A DNA stretch of 61,014 nucleotides from Hyphomicrobium sp. (GTDB lineage: Bacteria > Pseudomonadota > Alphaproteobacteria > Rhizobiales > Hyphomicrobiaceae). The translations under genes and the position numbers were made by a program. The notes below the pieces were generated by a model. It worked only from the letters and a program-made list of their open reading frames with translations. It ran no database searches and had not been told where the DNA came from. Of this stretch, positions 17,427-28,589 are shown piece after piece (the first letter of the stretch is position 1; each line of letters begins with the position of its first letter). The stretch lies in the NCBI GenBank assembly GCA_022843145.1, contig JALHOF010000009.1:1-61014 (forward strand). The letters run 5' to 3'.

Positions 17427-17978
17427 ATGGCAGCGTCGATTAGGCTCGCGGCCGGCCGGCTCAAGGGAGGCCGACTGACAGGCGCCGCGCGCATCGCCGC
17501 AATGCTCTTGGCTGGTCTGGCCGTTTCGGCCTGCGCCAACAAGGAGCTTCAGCCCGATAGCGCGGAACTCAACGGTCGCGGAGGCAAGGGCGGTCCCGTT
17601 ACGCCGGGCACGCAGCGCGACTTCGCCGTCAACGTCGGCGACATCGTCTACTTCTCGAGCGACTCGAGCGATCTCACGCCCGAGGCGCAGGCAACGCTGC
17701 AGAAGCAGGCGCGCTGGTTGCAGCAGTATCCGCAGTTCACCATCACCGTCGAAGGTCACGCCGACGAGCGCGGCACCCGTGAGTACAACATCGCACTGGG
17801 TGCGCGCCGCGCCACGACCGTCCGCGGTTTCCTCGCCCAGAACGGCGTCAGCTCATCGCGGCTGCGCACGATCTCCTACGGCAAGGAGCGCCCGGTCGCG
17901 GTGTGCAACGATATTTCGTGCTGGTCGCAGAACCGGCGCGCGCAGACGGTGCTGAATGGGCGCGGGGCCGCGAGCTGA
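17427..17978 (+). CDS. pal: Peptidoglycan-associated lipoprotein Pal
   Basis: Outer-membrane lipoprotein that grips peptidoglycan and TolB. The signal peptide has an N-terminal extension of about 20 residues and lipobox LAVSAC (Cys36). The OmpA_C domain starts near VGDIVYFSSDSSDLTPEA, with VEGHADERGTREYN and ALGARRATTVRGFL providing the diaminopimelate-binding Asp and Arg. Near the end, Cys-x4-Cys in AVCNDISCWSQNRRA is typical of alphaproteobacterial Pal. 183 residues. Confidence 0.95.
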   Translation: MAASIRLAAGRLKGGRLTGAARIAAMLLAGLAVSACANKELQPDSAELNGRGGKGGPVTPGTQRDFAVNVGDIVYFSSDSSDLTPEAQATLQKQARWLQQYPQFTITVEGHADERGTREYNIALGARRATTVRGFLAQNGVSSSRLRTISYGKERPVAVCNDISCWSQNRRAQTVLNGRGAAS

Positions 17979-18074
17979 CGGCCGCGGTTGCGCTAGCACG
18001 AGTACTGGCACTGGCACCGGCCGTTCGCGTGGCCGGATGCGAGGCGAACATCTGAATATGACCAACCGGACATT

Positions 18075-18104
18075 CCGGCGGACCCTCTGGCCCGCCGGTT
18101 TTTT
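18075..18104 (+). terminator. Rho-independent terminator after pal
   Basis: Stem CCGGCGG (18075-18081) / CCGCCGG (18092-18098) followed by a run of six T. It separates pal from the second OmpA-domain gene. Confidence 0.85.
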
Positions 18105-18225
18105 GTTTGTGGCGTTGGCTGTTTCCGGCTCTCCGAGTGCGGATGAGACCGGACGGCCCGGCAAAGTTTGGCCGCAATGACCGGTCACGGTCGAAACAGA
18201 CGGCGGGGCGCTGTCGTGCAGACAC

Positions 18226-19050
18226 ATGCAGGACGCCATGATCTGGCCGCTCGACGGTTCATTGCCAAAATCGCGATGCTTGATGAAGCTTCCGATGCTG
18301 GGCGCAAAGGCCGGCAGCCGGGGCTCAGCCCTGCGCGCGGCCGGTTTGTGCTTGGCGATCGCGGCGAGCGTCGCGATGCCCATCGCTTCCCCGGTTGTTG
18401 CCGATGACGTGCGCACCGGCGAGAAGTTGATCGGGACGTTCGAAATCCGCTCCGGCCAGGCCCAGGACCGGGCTGAGACGCGCAACGTCGTTCGCCGTGC
18501 TGCGGATGTTCCGGCTGGCGATCCGAGCCGGCAAATCACCCCGGCTCAGCGCCGCAACTTTTTGACCGGCGAATCCTCCGTACCGCAAACGCCCGAGGAC
18601 ATTCTGCGCCGCGAGGTCGGCGATCGCGTGTTTTTCGGATCCGGCAGCGCCGAGATCGGCACGCGGGCGCGGACCGTCATCGCGACGCAGGCCGAGTGGC
18701 TGAGGCAGAACCCGTTACTGCGGGTCACCATCGAGGGACACGCCGATGACGGCGGCACCGCCGAGCAAAACACCAGATTTGCGCTGGAGCGCGCGGAAGC
18801 TCTGCGCGAACGGCTGATCGAAGAAGGCGTCGACGCACGGCGGATTGCCGTCGTGTCGCGTGGGCGCGAGGATCGTCTCGCCGTGTGTAATGAGCCGTCG
18901 TGCATGGCGCAGAACCGGCGCGCAATCGTGGTTGTGCACGCCGTCGGTTCGGGAGAACGAATAGGGCTGGATCGCACGCGCGTGCCGGGCATTGTCCCTC
19001 CGCGAGCAGGCGAGGCCGACGGCAGCCGCCGGATGCCGGTTCCACGGTGA
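18226..19050 (+). CDS. Second OmpA-domain protein, Pal paralogue without lipobox
   Basis: 274 residues (ATG 18226; ATG 18283, MKLPMLGAKA, is an alternative). The N-terminus is a long Sec signal ending near SPVVADD, with no cysteine lipobox. The C-terminal OmpA-like domain (about 125-235) closely parallels Pal: VFFGSGSAEIG, TIEGHADDGGTAEQNTRFAL and CNEPSCMAQNRRA, including the same Cys-x4-Cys pair. The linker between is basic and Arg-rich. It is thus a soluble or differently anchored peptidoglycan-binding relative of Pal; the ERGT stretch of Pal is DGGT here. Follows its own upstream region after the pal terminator. Confidence 0.8.
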   Translation: MQDAMIWPLDGSLPKSRCLMKLPMLGAKAGSRGSALRAAGLCLAIAASVAMPIASPVVADDVRTGEKLIGTFEIRSGQAQDRAETRNVVRRAADVPAGDPSRQITPAQRRNFLTGESSVPQTPEDILRREVGDRVFFGSGSAEIGTRARTVIATQAEWLRQNPLLRVTIEGHADDGGTAEQNTRFALERAEALRERLIEEGVDARRIAVVSRGREDRLAVCNEPSCMAQNRRAIVVVHAVGSGERIGLDRTRVPGIVPPRAGEADGSRRMPVPR

Positions 19051-19233
19051 CGCCTCACGTTTACAAGTCGCCTCTCGTTGACAAGTTGGGGCGAACGACC
19101 CAACCCTTGGCGAACGTTGCGCGCAGGTCACGGCGAAATGCGGAAGATCGTGCATGATCGGCACGAACGAATCCGGTGACGGTTGCGCGCGAGTTGCGAG
19201 ACTCGCATGAGACGGCCGGCAGGTGAAGGCGGT

Positions 19234-20331
19234 ATGGACGATATGACGGCAGAAACGCAGCAGAGACGGCGTCGCGGAATCGCAGGGTTACTCGCTGCGG
19301 CGTCGTTGGCGGCAGGTGCGGATATGGCGGTTGCCACCGAAGCCTCAGGTGGTATGGCGCGCGTGCCGGACCATCGGTTCGTCGTGGCGCAGGCGGCGCC
19401 TGCAAAACCGGGAGCTCCGGGAGGAACGCCCGCAGCGTCGCAGCAGAAGCGGGCGCCCGCCAAGGGGCAAGGCGAAGCTGCAGGTGGCGCATCCACCGCG
19501 AGCGGAGATGCTGGCTTGCGTCAGCGCGTCGAGGCGCTCGAGGAACAACTCGTAGATTTGCAGGTGGTCATCGGCACGCTCGAGTCGCTGGCCAAGGCGG
19601 GCGGCGGCGGCAATGCCGCAGCAGCCGCGCCGGCATGGCGCTCAAACGGCGGTTCCGGCGCGGACACGGCGCGCCTCGATGGTGTGGAAACCCAGATCCG
19701 CGCGCTTACGGCGCAGATCGAGCAGTTATCGGGTCGCCCGGGCGGTGCGGGCGCGGTGGCGCTTCAGCCGTCGCGACGGCCGGACGCTGGCGGTTTTGGC
19801 TCCACTGTCGTCACGCCCGGCGATGCGGATGGCGACGCGATCGGCGGGTTGATCGCCGGACAGTCGAACCAGGGTGCTACCCTGCCACCCGCGACGCGTC
19901 AGCCGGCAGCGGTGACGCCGCCGCCGGCGTCTGCGATAAGCGATCCCGGCGCCAAGCAGCTTTACGAAGCGGCCTATGGCCATCTGCTGCAACAGGACTA
20001 TGGCGCGGCCGAAGCGGCATTCGACGATTTCCTGAAGCGCTACCCGGGCGACGGGTTGGCGGGCAACGCGCAGTATTGGCTGGGCGAGTCGCACTATGTT
20101 CGCGGCCAGTACAAAGCGGCGGCAGGCGCGTTCCTCAAGGGCTATCAAACCTACGGCAAGAGTGCCAAGGCGCCGGACAGCCTGTTGAAGCTCGCCATGT
20201 CGCTCGACCGTCTCGGGCAGAAGGATCAGGCGTGCCTGTCCTACGGCGAACTCGGCAACAAGTTTCCAAACGCCCCCGCCCATGTGAAGGCGCGCGCCCA
20301 GAGCGAACGGCAGCGCATCGGTTGTTCGTGA
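19234..20331 (+). CDS. cpoB: Tol-Pal coordinator CpoB/YbgF
   Basis: 365 residues from ATG 19234. A signal peptide and low-complexity Pro/Ala/Gly linker precede a coiled coil around LRQRVEALEEQLVDLQVVIG; the C-terminal TPR domain runs from about 245 (AKQLYEAAYGHLLQQDYGAA, YPGDGLAGNAQYWLGESHYV, TYGKSAKAPDSLLKLAMSLD). In E. coli, CpoB links Tol motion to peptidoglycan synthesis by PBP1B during constriction. Its position after pal and before tilS is the standard alphaproteobacterial order. Confidence 0.92.
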   Translation: MDDMTAETQQRRRRGIAGLLAAASLAAGADMAVATEASGGMARVPDHRFVVAQAAPAKPGAPGGTPAASQQKRAPAKGQGEAAGGASTASGDAGLRQRVEALEEQLVDLQVVIGTLESLAKAGGGGNAAAAAPAWRSNGGSGADTARLDGVETQIRALTAQIEQLSGRPGGAGAVALQPSRRPDAGGFGSTVVTPGDADGDAIGGLIAGQSNQGATLPPATRQPAAVTPPPASAISDPGAKQLYEAAYGHLLQQDYGAAEAAFDDFLKRYPGDGLAGNAQYWLGESHYVRGQYKAAAGAFLKGYQTYGKSAKAPDSLLKLAMSLDRLGQKDQACLSYGELGNKFPNAPAHVKARAQSERQRIGCS

Positions 20332-20374
20332 TGGTAACCGACGTGGTGCCTAGCTCGAAGCTCAGATCGAAGCC

Positions 20375-21970
20375 ATGAGCCGCGGGGTTGCGAGCCGGTC
20401 CGGTCCGATCGGTGACGACGAACTCGACGGGCTTTTCGCTCCTCTTGGTCAAGACCCGCTGGCTCTCGCCGTATCGGGCGGCGTCGACAGCATGGCGCTG
20501 ATGCATCTCGTCGCGCGGTGGCTGAATTTGCGTTCGCAGAACGCGCGGTCGGTGCCGCTCACATCCGCGCGAACATGGATCGGCGGTCCAGGATCGCCGC
20601 CGCATGGCTGGATCGCCGCGATGGATGGCGACATCACGCGCTTGCCGCCGGTCCTTGTGCTGACCGTCGATCATGGATTGCGCGCCAATTCGGGGCGTGA
20701 CGCCGCTCTCGTGCGTGAGGCCGCGGAACGACTCGGCATTCCGTGCGCCGTGCTGCGTTGGGAGGGCGAAAAGCCGGCGACAGGTGTGCAGGACGCGGCG
20801 CGCACCGCCCGCCGAAGGCTAATGATTGATCTCGTCGCCACTGAACCCGCAGCCGTGGAGGCCGCATGCGGTGCGCGCAGTCCGACGCGCGTTCTGGTCA
20901 TGGCGCATCATCTCGAGGATCAGGCCGAAACGGTCCTGATGCGGCTCGGACGCGGCAGCGGGCTGGATGGGTTGAAAGGGATGGCGGCGAACGTAGCCGC
21001 GGACGATCGGTCCCAGGTTGCGGACGTTGGCAATGTTCGCATCGTCCGGCCGTTCCTCGCGATTTCCAAGCGGAGGCTGGTCGAGACGATGACGTCCGTG
21101 GGCGGCGCCTGGGTCGACGACCCGAGCAACGAGGACGCGCGCTTCGAACGGGTCCGCATCCGCAAGGCGCTCGAAACGCTGGCCGATCTCGGAATTGGTG
21201 CGGGGATGATCGCATTGAGTGCTCGTCGGCTCGCGGATGCGTCGGAGTGGATCGATCATCTGGCCTGCGAACAGGAGGGTGAAACGACCCGCTTCGTGCG
21301 TTCCGTCGAATGGCACGGCGGCGTCTACGCCGAGCTTCTGCTGCCGGGCACGCCAACCTTCGATGTTCCACGGTATGCGGCCGTGCGGACGCTGCGGCAG
21401 GTGCTGCGCAGTTTTGGCGGCGATGGGCGCGACCCGGAATTGCAGCAACTGGAAGCGCTCGTCGAGATCATCAAATCCAAGTACGCTGCGCTCCCGGATG
21501 GCATGACGCTGGGCGGATGCCGACTTGTGTTTGTCGCGCGCGACACGGGCGAAAAACGCCTGCAGGTGTTTCGCGAGGGGGAGGGCGGGAAATCTCCGCA
21601 GGTACTTTGTGCGGCGGCCGGCTCGGTCGGGTGGGATGGTGGCCGGTTCACGGTCGGCGCGGCACGCGAAGCAGCGCCCCACGGTGTGATCAAGGCGCTC
21701 GGCGTCCAGGGCTGGGCCGATCTGAAGCGCAGGGTTCCGGCGCTCGGCACCTTGCGATGGCCGGCGGCGGCGGCGGCGACGCTGCCGGTGATCGAGGTGG
21801 GCGGCGTGCTGGCCGCCTATCCCGGCGTTACGGCGGCGATCGGAGGGAGTACGCGCCAGAATGACGACTCGGGATTTGCCGCGCCAGGTGGCGTGAAGGC
21901 GGTTTGGGCGGCTGCCGTGGGCCCTGAAGAGCGGCACTACACCGCCCGTTTTCAGCGCATACCTTGGTGA
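20375..21970 (+). CDS. tilS: tRNA(Ile)-lysidine synthase TilS
   Basis: Modifies C34 of tRNA-Ile(CAU) to lysidine so that it reads AUA. The PP-loop ATP motif SGGVDS is at residues 34-39, followed by VLTVDHGLR and VMAHHLEDQAETVLMRLGRG, all family signatures. An insert of about 25 residues (ARTWIGGPGSPPHGWIAAM) lies between the PP-loop helix and the TVDHGLR strand, and a long C-terminal region brings the length to 531, above the usual 430-480. About 260 bases without a convincing gene separate it from ftsH. Confidence 0.93.
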   Translation: MSRGVASRSGPIGDDELDGLFAPLGQDPLALAVSGGVDSMALMHLVARWLNLRSQNARSVPLTSARTWIGGPGSPPHGWIAAMDGDITRLPPVLVLTVDHGLRANSGRDAALVREAAERLGIPCAVLRWEGEKPATGVQDAARTARRRLMIDLVATEPAAVEAACGARSPTRVLVMAHHLEDQAETVLMRLGRGSGLDGLKGMAANVAADDRSQVADVGNVRIVRPFLAISKRRLVETMTSVGGAWVDDPSNEDARFERVRIRKALETLADLGIGAGMIALSARRLADASEWIDHLACEQEGETTRFVRSVEWHGGVYAELLLPGTPTFDVPRYAAVRTLRQVLRSFGGDGRDPELQQLEALVEIIKSKYAALPDGMTLGGCRLVFVARDTGEKRLQVFREGEGGKSPQVLCAAAGSVGWDGGRFTVGAAREAAPHGVIKALGVQGWADLKRRVPALGTLRWPAAAAATLPVIEVGGVLAAYPGVTAAIGGSTRQNDDSGFAAPGGVKAVWAAAVGPEERHYTARFQRIPW

Positions 21971-22115
21971 CGGCGGCGGCGCATGACGTTGCGCGACGTC
22001 GCGGGCGACGTGAACGTGCAGATACATGTCGCTGTTCCCGATGCCGAATATGACCTACCTTCGGACATCGTTCAGTCATTGGTGACGGGCGGCGAGGTAT
22101 ATCGTCGTGTCAAAC

Positions 22116-22144
22116 TTGGCAAAGCCCACTGACGCGCCTATCTT
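22116..22144 (+). promoter_or_regulatory. Candidate ftsH promoter
   Basis: TTGGCA (22116-22121), 17 bases, then TATCTT (22139-22144), about 90 bases before the ftsH start. Preceded by C as CTTGGCA and with CCTATCTT at the -10, it also resembles alphaproteobacterial heat-shock (RpoH) promoters, fitting the known heat induction of ftsH. Confidence 0.45.
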
Positions 22145-22233
22145 AATGCCATCTTCCGGGGCCACGATCGCGCCTCGACCATCGCGTCTGGCCTCGGGCC
22201 CCCGCCCGTCGTCCGCGCTCAGCAGGACATGTG

Positions 22234-24168
<1,935 letters not shown>

Positions 24169-24208
24169 GCACTCGCGCGCGCGGCCGGCATAAAAAAGGC
24201 ATCCAAGT

Positions 24209-24241
24209 AAGCGCGCTGCGACTCGTTGCGGCGCGCTTTTT
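24209..24241 (+). terminator. Rho-independent terminator after ftsH
   Basis: Stem AAGCGCGC (24209-24216) / GCGCGCTT (24231-24238), 14-base loop, with a TTTTT run. It cuts off ftsH from the following genes. Confidence 0.85.
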
Positions 24242-24258
24242 CGTGTCAGGAGGGGGCG

Positions 24259-24636
24259 ATGTCGAAGGGGTTGTTCCGAGCCCGCCGCGTGCTGTGGATG
24301 CCGCTGGATTTTGCGTGGCGGCCGCCGTCGGCGGAGGCGAGACATTGCTGCGCGGAGATGATGTCGGCGCTCGAGTTTGAGTGCGATCAGCACGCTGATC
24401 CTTTTGATTGCGCCGATACCGTCCTCGTTTACAACGAGCCGTTTGGCGAGTACGGCATCCCGATCCGCGACGGCGGAGCGTCGTATCTGATCGTCAGTCA
24501 CTGCCCGTGGTGTGGTGCGAAGCTCCCCGAAAGCGCGCGTGACCGCTGGTTCGACGCAATCGACGCGGCGGGGCTCGGCGATGTGGCCACCGATGCGCTG
24601 CCGCCTGAATTCTTGACCGCGCGCTGGCGCATCTGA
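24259..24636 (+). CDS. Small Cys-rich protein (DUF6980-like)
   Basis: 125 residues from ATG 24259, which has a near-perfect AGGAGGGG ribosome binding site. It shows HCCAEMMSALEFECDQH, then FDCADTVLVYNEPFGEYGIP, DGGASYLIVSHCPWCGAKLP and ESARDRWFDAI. The paired HCC and CPWCG motifs look like a split zinc site. This layout resembles a widespread small uncharacterised family I know as DUF6980. Biochemical function is unknown. It begins a probable folP transcript, ending 17 bases before folP. Confidence 0.6.
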   Translation: MSKGLFRARRVLWMPLDFAWRPPSAEARHCCAEMMSALEFECDQHADPFDCADTVLVYNEPFGEYGIPIRDGGASYLIVSHCPWCGAKLPESARDRWFDAIDAAGLGDVATDALPPEFLTARWRI

Positions 24637-24653
24637 GGCAAAGGCCGATCATC

Positions 24654-25751
24654 ATGCAGCGTTCGATCTATCTGCGTCCGGTGGGCGCGTTTCCGACGCC
24701 GGCCGAGGGCGATCCGGAGGCGTCCCGTCAGAGCTGGCGCGGATTGCCGCTGGCCGGCAGCAGGTTCTCGTTCACCGCCGTCGAGATCATCGAGAGGTCG
24801 GGGGCGGGTATTGCACGTCAGACGGTGGCGCTTGGCGACGTATTCGAGCGCGACTGGGCGCGACATACGCTGGCGGCGTCGGACCTGATCGCGGCACTCT
24901 CCACGCCCCGCCCGCGCCTCGCCGGCCTATCGCTCGATCAGCCGCGCATCATGGGCATCGTGAATGTCACGCCCGACAGCTTCTCCGATGGTGGCAAGCT
25001 CGGCTCGATCGAGGCCGCCGTCGAACATGCACTGAGGCTCGCGGATGAAGGCGCGGACATTCTCGACATCGGTGGCGAGAGCACGCGGCCCGGCTCGGAC
25101 GCCGTCGCGCTCGACGAGGAACTCCGCCGCGTTATCCCGGTGATCGAGGCGCTGCGGGGAAAGACCGACAAGCTCATCTCCATCGACACGCGCAAGGCCG
25201 AGGTGATGAAGCGCGCGGCCAAGGCAGGCGCGGACATCCTGAACGACGTCTCGGCGCTGACGCACGACCCTGATGCCCTGGAGGTTGCCGCCGACAGCGG
25301 CCTCCCGATCATGCTCATGCACGCGCAGGGCGACCCCAAGACGATGAACGACGACCCGCAGTATTCCGACGTCGTCCTCGACGTCTTCGACTTTCTCGAG
25401 CGGCGCATCCAGGTGTGCGAACAGGCGGGCATTCCGCGCGCCAAGATCGTCGCCGATCCGGGCATCGGCTTTGGCAAGCACCTCCGTCACAACGTCGCCG
25501 TCATGGCGGGATTGTCGCTGTATCACGGCCTCGGCGTGCCGATCCTCCTCGGCGCTTCGAGAAAAAAGATGATCGGGCAGTTGTGTGACGTGCCGGAGCC
25601 ATCCGCTCGTGTGCCGGGTTCACTTGCCACGGTGCTTGCGGGCGCGGCGCAGGGCGTGCAGATTTTCCGCGTGCATGATGTCGCCGAGACGCGGCAGGCG
25701 TTGATGGTCTGGCTCGCGAGCGTGCTCGGCACCGAACAGGGGATCGGGTAG
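24654..25751 (+). CDS. folP: Dihydropteroate synthase
   Basis: Condenses p-aminobenzoate with hydroxymethyldihydropterin pyrophosphate in folate synthesis; target of sulfonamides. Signatures: RIMGIVNVTPDSFSDGG (residues 98-114), DIGGESTRPGSD, ISIDTRKAEVMKRA, IVADPGIGFGKHLRHN and LLGASRKKMIGQL. The catalytic domain starts only around residue 90; the 365-residue length reflects an N-terminal extension of about 85 residues (MQRSIYLRPVGAFPTPAEG) seen in some alphaproteobacterial FolP. Confidence 0.95.
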   Translation: MQRSIYLRPVGAFPTPAEGDPEASRQSWRGLPLAGSRFSFTAVEIIERSGAGIARQTVALGDVFERDWARHTLAASDLIAALSTPRPRLAGLSLDQPRIMGIVNVTPDSFSDGGKLGSIEAAVEHALRLADEGADILDIGGESTRPGSDAVALDEELRRVIPVIEALRGKTDKLISIDTRKAEVMKRAAKAGADILNDVSALTHDPDALEVAADSGLPIMLMHAQGDPKTMNDDPQYSDVVLDVFDFLERRIQVCEQAGIPRAKIVADPGIGFGKHLRHNVAVMAGLSLYHGLGVPILLGASRKKMIGQLCDVPEPSARVPGSLATVLAGAAQGVQIFRVHDVAETRQALMVWLASVLGTEQGIG

Positions 25752-25760
25752 GAGTGTGCG

Positions 25761-26312
25761 ATGGCAGAGCCAAGAACCTTCGACGGTACGATCACGTTCC
25801 AGCATTATCTTGAATTGTCGAAGGCGGCGCAGCAGCGGCGGAAGAACCCGCGCGGGCTGCCTATGTTGCTGCTCTGGCTGATGCTGGTCGCGGCCTTCAC
25901 GGCCGGAATTTCCATGCTGCCGGAGCTTCTCGGCAACCGCATGGAGGGCTTCGGGTTCGGCGTGCTCGCGGGTGCGCTGTTGTTGGTGCTCATCTTCACG
26001 GTGGCGAGCCGTTTTTATAGTCAGCGCATGTTTCGCGACGACGGCAGCATCCTCGGGTTGCGTCATTACCGGCTTGAAGACGACGGGATATTCGCCGAGG
26101 GCGTGCACGGCTACGCCATGACGCGCTGGTCGGCCGTGACCGACGAGAGCGAAACGGCCAATACGGTGTTGCTGTGGACAGATCCGGGTGCGGCGGTGGT
26201 CGTTCCCAAGGCAGCGCTGGGCGACGCGTCGGCGGTGACGGCGTTCCGGGCCGACATAAGGTCGAGGATCGGCGGGACGGCGGAAGCAAATTCTCAGCGT
26301 GCGCCGAACTAG
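25761..26312 (+). CDS. YcxB-like membrane protein
   Basis: 183 residues. Two membrane helices (about 34-55, MLLLWLMLVAAFTAGISML, and 64-83, GVLAGALLLVLIFTVASRFY) are followed by a cytoplasmic beta domain with LRHYRLEDDGIFAEG and MTRWSAVTDESETAN, the strand pattern of the YcxB-like C-terminal domain. Function unknown. It starts nine bases after folP with GGAG at the right distance, so it is likely cotranscribed. Confidence 0.7.
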   Translation: MAEPRTFDGTITFQHYLELSKAAQQRRKNPRGLPMLLLWLMLVAAFTAGISMLPELLGNRMEGFGFGVLAGALLLVLIFTVASRFYSQRMFRDDGSILGLRHYRLEDDGIFAEGVHGYAMTRWSAVTDESETANTVLLWTDPGAAVVVPKAALGDASAVTAFRADIRSRIGGTAEANSQRAPN

Positions 26313-26378
26313 TCCGGCCGCTAGTTTCAGGTTCTGATTTACTGTCGTAGCGTTTTGTCGAGTTGAGGAGTTTTTGCC

Positions 26379-27401
26379 ATGTCTCGAGACGTCGGTCGTA
26401 GAACGGTGATTGCTGGGCTCGGTGCGGCGAGCATCACCGGAGGAGCGGGGCTGCTGATACCGTCGGGCGCAAGCGGTCAGGCTCTCATCAAAGAAATCCA
26501 TGCGCTGAAGCCAGGCGAGTTCACCTGGCACCCCGAGCGCTCACCCGATGGGCCTCTCGCCATCGTCGTCGCGATTCCCGATCAGCGCGTTCACGTCTAC
26601 AGAAACGGCATCCGCATCGGCGTTTCGACGTGCTCGACCGGCAAGCCGGGGCACGCGACGCCGACAGGCGTATTTACGATCCTCGAAAAAGATAAGAACC
26701 ACCACTCGTCGACCTACAACAACGCGCCGATGCCGAACATGAACCGGCTGACATGGAGCGGCATCGCGCTCCACGCCGGCAACCTGCCAGGCTATCCCGC
26801 ATCACACGGTTGCATCCGTCTTCCACCGAAGTTCTCTGCTTTGCTGTTTGGTCTCACGCACGTCGGCACGCCGGTGATCCTGGCCGGAAGTCACAGCGAT
26901 CCGCAGGAGGTGGTGCATCCGGGGCTCGTGCTCGGCGACTATGCGGCGCACGAGTTCGAGCGCGTGAAGGTGGGGCTCAAGGGCAAGACCAACCCCTGGC
27001 CGGCGCAGGTGACGCGCTACGACGCACCCGCGTCGATCCTGATCAGCAGTGCTGACAGCAAAGGTGTGTTGCTCGTCGACGGCAAGGTGGTCGGCGAGGC
27101 GCCGGTGACCATCCGTGATCCGTCGCGGCCGCTCGGCTCGCACGTATTCATGCTGGTCGACACGCACGACGGACGTCAGGGTCTGTCGTGGCAGGCGATC
27201 TCGCACAACGACAAAGCGGGCGTGCCGCTCGGCCAGCCGGAAGTCTCCGTCATCGAGCGAATTTCTGCATCGGCCGATGCGCGGTCGCGCGTTCACGAGG
27301 CGATGCATCCTGGCATGACGCTGGTGACAACCGATCTCCCGGCCCATCCCGATACCCGCAGCGCGCGTGATTTCGTGGTGATGGGGGAGGACGTGGGGTA
27401 G
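26379..27401 (+). CDS. L,D-transpeptidase (YkuD domain)
   Basis: 340 residues. A twin-arginine-like N-terminus (MSRDVGRRTVIAGLGAAS) leads a signal peptide, so the enzyme is exported. The YkuD domain (about 60-175) contains His132 and the catalytic motif ASHGCIRLP with Cys145, the full HxGx-SHGCxR set. L,D-transpeptidases form 3-3 cross-links or attach outer-membrane proteins to meso-diaminopimelate of peptidoglycan. The C-terminal 160 residues contain a PEGA-like strand segment (ISSADSKGVLLVDGKVVGEA). GAGGAG precedes the start. The tol-pal cluster and two candidate peptidoglycan-linked barrels are within 11 kb. Confidence 0.92.
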   Translation: MSRDVGRRTVIAGLGAASITGGAGLLIPSGASGQALIKEIHALKPGEFTWHPERSPDGPLAIVVAIPDQRVHVYRNGIRIGVSTCSTGKPGHATPTGVFTILEKDKNHHSSTYNNAPMPNMNRLTWSGIALHAGNLPGYPASHGCIRLPPKFSALLFGLTHVGTPVILAGSHSDPQEVVHPGLVLGDYAAHEFERVKVGLKGKTNPWPAQVTRYDAPASILISSADSKGVLLVDGKVVGEAPVTIRDPSRPLGSHVFMLVDTHDGRQGLSWQAISHNDKAGVPLGQPEVSVIERISASADARSRVHEAMHPGMTLVTTDLPAHPDTRSARDFVVMGEDVG

Positions 27402-27561
27402 GCGTTGCACGAACTCTGGATCGCGCGCGGTTTCATTCTCGCACGGTTGGTCAGCGCCGCGTAACCATTCGATATATGTTTGCCTGCGGAGCATCTCAAA
27501 TTAAGCGGTGGTTTGCGACTTTCGCGCTTTCCTAGCACGCGATGTGTGATGGGGAGCGGCA

Positions 27562-28572
27562 ATGACGGTACGAGCAGGCTACGGCGGGTTGGCGGGTGCG
27601 CTGTTGGCCATGCTGATAACGGCTTCAGCGCCTGTTGCCGCCCGACAAGACTACGTTCCGACGCTCGTCGAGAAGGACACGACGCCACTCTGGTTCGCCA
27701 ACGACTTTGCGCGGCTCGAGGTGATCGTCGGGCCGCTGCGCTCAGCCGAGGCCCGAACGCCGTCGGGCGGTTGGCTGCTGGCGGAATTCTACCGCACATT
27801 CCACGAGAACTACCTGCTCGAGTCTGAGGTCGTCGATTATCCGGACGGGGTCCAGTGGAAGAAGCTCGATACCTGGGCAGCCGCGTTTCCGGATAGTCCT
27901 ACCCCGCACATTCTGCGCGCGATGGCACTCATCAACCTCGCGAAGCTCTCAACGCGCAGCCACATCATTTCGTCGCTGCCTGAAGCCGGATGGCAGCCAC
28001 ATCTCGCTTATGCGCGCGAGGCGCGTGAACTGCTCGATCAGCGATCGGCAATCGGACGGCAGGATCCCTACTACTACGTGCTGCTGATCAGGCTGCTGGC
28101 ATTCAGCGGCGCCGAATTGCAGGATCTCATCCTTGCGCACGCCGAAGCGACGGAGAGATGGCCGCTATATGACGAGGTGCATATCGAGACGATGCAGCAC
28201 ATTGCGGTCATGACGATGCACAACAATCGCACGCTCACGACGTTCGCCAACACGGTACATGCAGCCACCTTTTCAATCCGCGGCGATGAACCCTATGCGG
28301 GTCTGATCGATGGGTTGGCGGAGCGAACCTTCGGGCACGAGATTTTTTCGATACACGACGTGTCCTGGCCGCGCATGCGGCGCGGGCTCGAGCAGATGGC
28401 ACAGACCCATCCGACCGAGGACAACAAGCAACGGCTTGCTCTCTACGCCTGCCTGATCGGCGACCGTCGCACCACCACGATGGCGTTCCAATCCACGAGT
28501 GGCAAGGCGGTCCGCAGCGTGTGGCGAAAGCCGCAAACATTTCAGAGTTGCCGTAACTGGTCGATTGATTGA
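27562..28572 (+). CDS. Exported DUF4034-like protein, copy 1
   Basis: 336 residues with a signal peptide (residues 1-28, ending PVAARQD). The mature protein is alpha-helical and Trp/Tyr-rich: SGGWLLAEFYRTFHENYLLE, WAAAFPDSPTPHILRAMALI, and IGRQDPYYYVLLIRLLAFSG. Its scheme of a stress on 'W..A.P.SP.PHI..A' followed by helix pairs matches copy 2 and the DUF4034 family of TPR-like proteins, though more weakly. Role unknown. GGGGAG precedes the ATG. Copy 2 begins 17 bases downstream, so both are on one transcript. Confidence 0.6.
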   Translation: MTVRAGYGGLAGALLAMLITASAPVAARQDYVPTLVEKDTTPLWFANDFARLEVIVGPLRSAEARTPSGGWLLAEFYRTFHENYLLESEVVDYPDGVQWKKLDTWAAAFPDSPTPHILRAMALINLAKLSTRSHIISSLPEAGWQPHLAYAREARELLDQRSAIGRQDPYYYVLLIRLLAFSGAELQDLILAHAEATERWPLYDEVHIETMQHIAVMTMHNNRTLTTFANTVHAATFSIRGDEPYAGLIDGLAERTFGHEIFSIHDVSWPRMRRGLEQMAQTHPTEDNKQRLALYACLIGDRRTTTMAFQSTSGKAVRSVWRKPQTFQSCRNWSID

Positions 28573-28589
28573 GGGATTGTGAGAGCGAC

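Noticed and set aside
21983-22132. 49-codon frame between tilS and ftsH
   Set aside because: No ribosome binding site, mixed codon pattern, and it contains the better-supported ftsH promoter.
26307-26326. AACTAG/CTAGTT stem after the YcxB-like gene as a terminator
   Set aside because: Six base pairs with only a TTT after it; too weak to call.
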